Positions 5,838-5,839 of a stretch of DNA of 5,839 nucleotides are shown piece after piece. The notes under the pieces are model-generated. The model saw only the letters and a program-made list of their open reading frames with translations. It was not told where the DNA came from and searched no databases. The DNA is from CAZSAA01 sp964604915 (GTDB lineage Bacteria; Patescibacteriota; Patescibacteriia; Patescibacteriales; UBA12465). The first letter of the stretch is position 1, and each line of letters starts with the position of its first letter. The stretch lies in the NCBI GenBank assembly GCA_964604915.1, contig CAZSAA010000041.1, positions 1 through 5,839 of the forward strand, written 5' to 3'. A program made the position numbers and the translations under genes.

Positions 5838-5839
5838 TC

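Overview
The window looks like a chromosomal segment of a Candidate Phyla Radiation (Patescibacteria, probably Parcubacteria-like) bacterium. The assignment rests on gene content and motifs recognised by eye, not on a search: a cysteinyl-tRNA synthetase with the GGIDHLNIHHTNE version of its zinc-site region, a single-TM protein with a Gmad2-like Ig domain, a Bro-N/DinD-like protein, a very short YdeI/OmpD-associated protein, and extended -10 promoters of the form TGGTAWWAT. Several intact genes contain no in-frame TGA, and TGA ends the ABC gene, so the standard bacterial code (table 11) applies.

Layout. Positions 1-1969 (minus strand) hold a compact three-gene operon, read right to left: a YvlD-type four-TM membrane protein (1628-1969), a membrane-anchored Gmad2-like protein (1142-1615) and cysS (1121 down to the left edge, 3' end missing). 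Its probable promoter is at 2009-2017. A rho-independent terminator at 2051-2081 separates it from the next minus-strand gene, a Bro-N plus DinD-like protein (2105-2938) with its own promoter at 3024-3032. Upstream of that, also on minus, is a short YdeI/OmpD-associated gene (3072-3323). It keeps a good promoter and a well-conserved C-terminus but carries an in-frame TGA at codon 43, where the family has an aromatic residue, so it is called a pseudogene. Divergently, on plus, a 777-residue ABC half-transporter (3504-5837) fills the right side. It has an unusual cytoplasmic extension of about 235 residues before its membrane domain.

The open frame of the ABC gene continues upstream to 3078, but that extra 142-codon part lies antisense to the YdeI-like gene and is not believed to be translated. 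The good Shine-Dalgarno site and ATG at 3504 mark the true start.

Functionally this is a housekeeping translation gene transcribed with two small envelope proteins, then a small DNA-binding or stress-type accessory gene, a decayed gene, and a stand-alone membrane ATPase. There is no CRISPR array, tRNA, rRNA or insertion sequence. No gene-free stretch exceeds about 180 bases. The most interesting points are the single-codon lesion in the YdeI-like gene and the fused N-terminal region of the ABC protein.
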